64,000 nt of DNA from Flavobacteriales bacterium (lineage in GTDB: Bacteria; Bacteroidota; Bacteroidia; Flavobacteriales_G; Salibacteraceae): NCBI GenBank assembly GCA_013204105.1, contig JABMOM010000003.1, forward strand, positions 1-64,000, written 5' to 3'. Under the pieces are notes generated by a model that saw only the letters and a program-made list of their open reading frames with translations, made no database searches and was not told where the DNA came from. Numbering within the stretch: position 1 is the first letter of the stretch; the number at the start of each line of letters is the position of its first letter. Below are positions 62,407 to 64,000 of this stretch, one piece after another. Position numbers and translations under genes: made by a program.

Positions 62407-63780
62407 TTAGGATTCAGCCGTAAAGTGCTTATAGAACAGTGGAATCGTCTCGATACCCTTGAGGTAGTTGAAGATGCCGTAATGCTCATTGGGGGAATGG
62501 ATGTCATCGCTGTTCAAGCCAAATCCTAAGAGGATCGATTTGAGCCCTAATTCCTTCTCGAACAGTGCAATAATCGGAATACTTCCTCCGCTTCGCTCCG
62601 GAATTGGACGGGTTCCAAAGCTCTCTTCCATCGCTTTCGATGCGGCCACGTAGCCCGGGAAATTCGTAGGAATAACGATGGGCTCTCCTCCGTGATGTGG
62701 GGTGACTTTTATCTTGACGGACGGAGGTGCGATTTTCTTGAAATGCGACTCAAACTTTCGGGTAATATCATTCGGATCTTGGTAGGGTACCAGTCGCATG
62801 GATATCTTGGCGTAGGCTTTAGAAGGGAGCACCGTTTTCGCTCCCTGACCGATGTATCCTCCCCAAATACCATTGACATCCAAACTCGGCCGTATGCTTG
62901 TTCCTTCGGAGGGCGAATATCCTGATTCACTGCGCGTTGAGGCAACGCCTAGCCCCTTTCTGTATGCTTCAATATCAAACGGTGCCTTGGCCATCTCGGC
63001 GCGGTCTTCTGCGCTCACTTCCTCCACGTCATCATAGAATCCTTCGATCGTAATGTGATGGTTTTCATCTTGAAGTGATGCGATCATTTCGCAAAGCACA
63101 TTTACAGGATTGGCCACACCCCCGCCGTACACGCCGGAGTGCAGGTCTTTATTGGGTCCCGTTACTTCTACCTCCACATAGGAGAGTCCACGAAGACCGA
63201 CGGTAATGGACGGGACATCGTTCGCGATGATCGAAGTATCTGAGACTAGGATCACATCCGCCTTGAGCTTTTCTTTGTTTTCCTTTACCCAGATAGCAAG
63301 ATTGCTCGAGCCAACTTCCTCTTCCCCTTCGATCATGAATTTGACATTACAAGGCAGGCCGCCCGATCGCTCCATGATCTCAAATGCCTTGACATGCATG
63401 TACATCTGTCCTTTATCATCGCAGGCACCCCTCGCATAAATCTTCCCATCCTTCACCACCGGCTCGAACGGAGGCGAATCCCATAGATCGACAGGATCTG
63501 CGGGTTGCACGTCGTAATGACCATACACCAATACGGTGGGCTTAGATGGGTCGATTGTCCTTTCGGCGTAGACAATAGGGTGACCCGCCGTCTGGTGGAT
63601 TTCAGCCATGTCCGCACCAGCCTTGAGCAGGCTCTCCTTTACAACCAGCGCACAACGCTGCACGTCATCCTTGAATGCAGGATCCGCACTCACTGAAGGA
63701 ATGCGAAGCAATTCGAAAAGTTCTTCTAGAAATCTGTCTTTGTTGGCATCAATGTAGCTGAGGATTTCTGGTCTGTTCAT
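62407..63780 (-). CDS. M20-family metallopeptidase (dipeptidase-like)
   Basis: The 457-residue cytoplasmic protein has the M20 zinc motifs VYGHYDVQP (metal-binding His, catalytic Asp), ARGACDDKGQ (bridging Asp) and EGEEEVGS (catalytic base Glu and metal ligand). It also has an inserted dimerisation domain (about 190-325). It fits dipeptidases/carboxypeptidases of the M20 group. Specificity is unknown. It is read convergently to the secreted gene, with stops 2 nt apart. Confidence 0.92.
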   Translation of the reverse strand: MNRPEILSYIDANKDRFLEELFELLRIPSVSADPAFKDDVQRCALVVKESLLKAGADMAEIHQTAGHPIVYAERTIDPSKPTVLVYGHYDVQPADPVDLWDSPPFEPVVKDGKIYARGACDDKGQMYMHVKAFEIMERSGGLPCNVKFMIEGEEEVGSSNLAIWVKENKEKLKADVILVSDTSIIANDVPSITVGLRGLSYVEVEVTGPNKDLHSGVYGGGVANPVNVLCEMIASLQDENHHITIEGFYDDVEEVSAEDRAEMAKAPFDIEAYRKGLGVASTRSESGYSPSEGTSIRPSLDVNGIWGGYIGQGAKTVLPSKAYAKISMRLVPYQDPNDITRKFESHFKKIAPPSVKIKVTPHHGGEPIVIPTNFPGYVAASKAMEESFGTRPIPERSGGSIPIIALFEKELGLKSILLGFGLNSDDIHSPNEHYGIFNYLKGIETIPLFYKHFTAES

Positions 63781-63814
63781 GGCGCTAATTTCAATTTACT
63801 CATAAGAAGTCCCG

Positions 63815-63822
63815 CAAATATA
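63815..63822 (-). promoter_or_regulatory. -7 element of the M20 peptidase gene
   Basis: Minus strand TATATTTG is an exact TAnnTTTG match, 34 nt before the ATG (63780). The nearest TTG is too far for a -33 element. The rest of the 177-nt gap (63781-63957) holds nothing else I recognise. Confidence 0.45.
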
Positions 63823-63957
63823 GAAGATGGACGCGGAGGGATAGGATTGCCATCAAGGCTAAATTACAGGGGATAAACCGCCGATAATCACCTATGAATC
63901 TGAAACAGAATGATTAAACTTGTAAGTTAACCTAGTTGTATCCAATTCTACTGCATT

Positions 63958-64000
63958 ATGAAGCTTCGAACGATACTTATGACCCTATGTGTGCTTCTCC
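63958..64000 (+). CDS. Start of a secreted protein, partial
   Basis: An ATG at 63958 opens a frame that encodes MKLRTILMTLCVLL, a typical start of a signal peptide (basic n-region, hydrophobic core). The gene runs past the window end, so product and length cannot be given. Confidence 0.55.
   Translation, partial: MKLRTILMTLCVLL

Noticed and set aside
1-64000. CRISPR array, prophage, insertion sequence or integron
   Set aside because: No spaced repeats, transposase, integrase or phage structural genes are seen. The only repeat is the single REP-like element.

Overview
The window is a chromosomal, housekeeping-rich stretch of a Bacteroidota genome, most likely a marine or aquatic member of the Flavobacteriia. 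The evidence is the gene content (OMP families seen only in Bacteroidota, two DUF6089-type proteins, CoaX, three secreted proteins with type-B Por/type IX secretion C-terminal domains), the promoter grammar (repeated TAnnTTTG -7 elements, with a TTG/TTTG -33 element in a few cases) and the general lack of Shine-Dalgarno sequences. Base composition looks even throughout. I see no prophage, insertion sequence, CRISPR array or integrative element.

Layout. 1-49: the 5' part of a tRNA-Phe on the minus strand. 141-7866 (+): coaX, a beta-barrel protein, a TPR protein, an LptC-like lipoprotein, a small membrane protein, a CorC/HlyC-type CBS protein and a PpiD/SurA-like foldase, an envelope-biogenesis run. 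7936-9410 (-): alpha/beta hydrolase and pdxJ. 9411-9711: a divergent promoter region carrying a structured repeat of a kind scattered in Bacteroidota genomes. 9712-19992 (+): CBS/ACT-like protein, a one-POTRA Omp85, nadK, two DUF6089-like proteins, uppS, bamA, two Skp/OmpH chaperones, a terminator, then murI. 19993-23423: gamma-carbonic anhydrase (-), an Nfu-type Fe-S scaffold (+) and a secreted type-B protein (+). 23434-27831 (-): sucB, sucA and an orphan. 27856-34320: a TIGR01777 epimerase-like gene (+), the minus-strand operon MMPL transporter - rmlA - polyprenyl synthase, and a divergent radical SAM/SPASM gene. 34369-38427 (-): rplM-rpsI-rpsB-tsf, a terminator, pyrH, frr. 38526-43526 (-): kbl, gdhA, then a GlcNAc-kinase-like gene, CoA-type Nudix and a secreted orphan. 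43608-46955 (-): a 1115-residue secreted type-B protein. 47029-56339 (+): FAD oxidoreductase, trhO, purH, mreB-mreC-mreD-mrdA-rodA. 56424-63780: BrkB-family protein (-), NagZ-like lipoprotein (+), LEA14-like lipoprotein (-), a 994-residue secreted type-B protein (+), an M20 peptidase (-). 63958-64000: the first codons of a secreted protein (+).

How the genes work together. Most of the window concerns building the envelope: undecaprenyl and polyprenyl synthesis (uppS, ispA-like), peptidoglycan precursor and recycling (murI, nagZ, GlcNAc kinase), elongation machinery (mreBCD, mrdA, rodA), outer-membrane protein assembly (bamA, second Omp85, skp pair, PpiD-like) and LPS transport (LptC-like). 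The rest is core metabolism (2-oxoglutarate dehydrogenase, GDH, purH, pdxJ, nadK, coaX) and translation.

The most striking non-coding signal is that five unlinked genes (pdxJ, pyrH, a GlcNAc-kinase-like gene, trhO, nagZ) have an exact TAnnTTTG element exactly 4 nt before the start codon. This predicts that their mRNAs begin at the start codon, a leaderless class. It is an inference from sequence, but it is directly testable.
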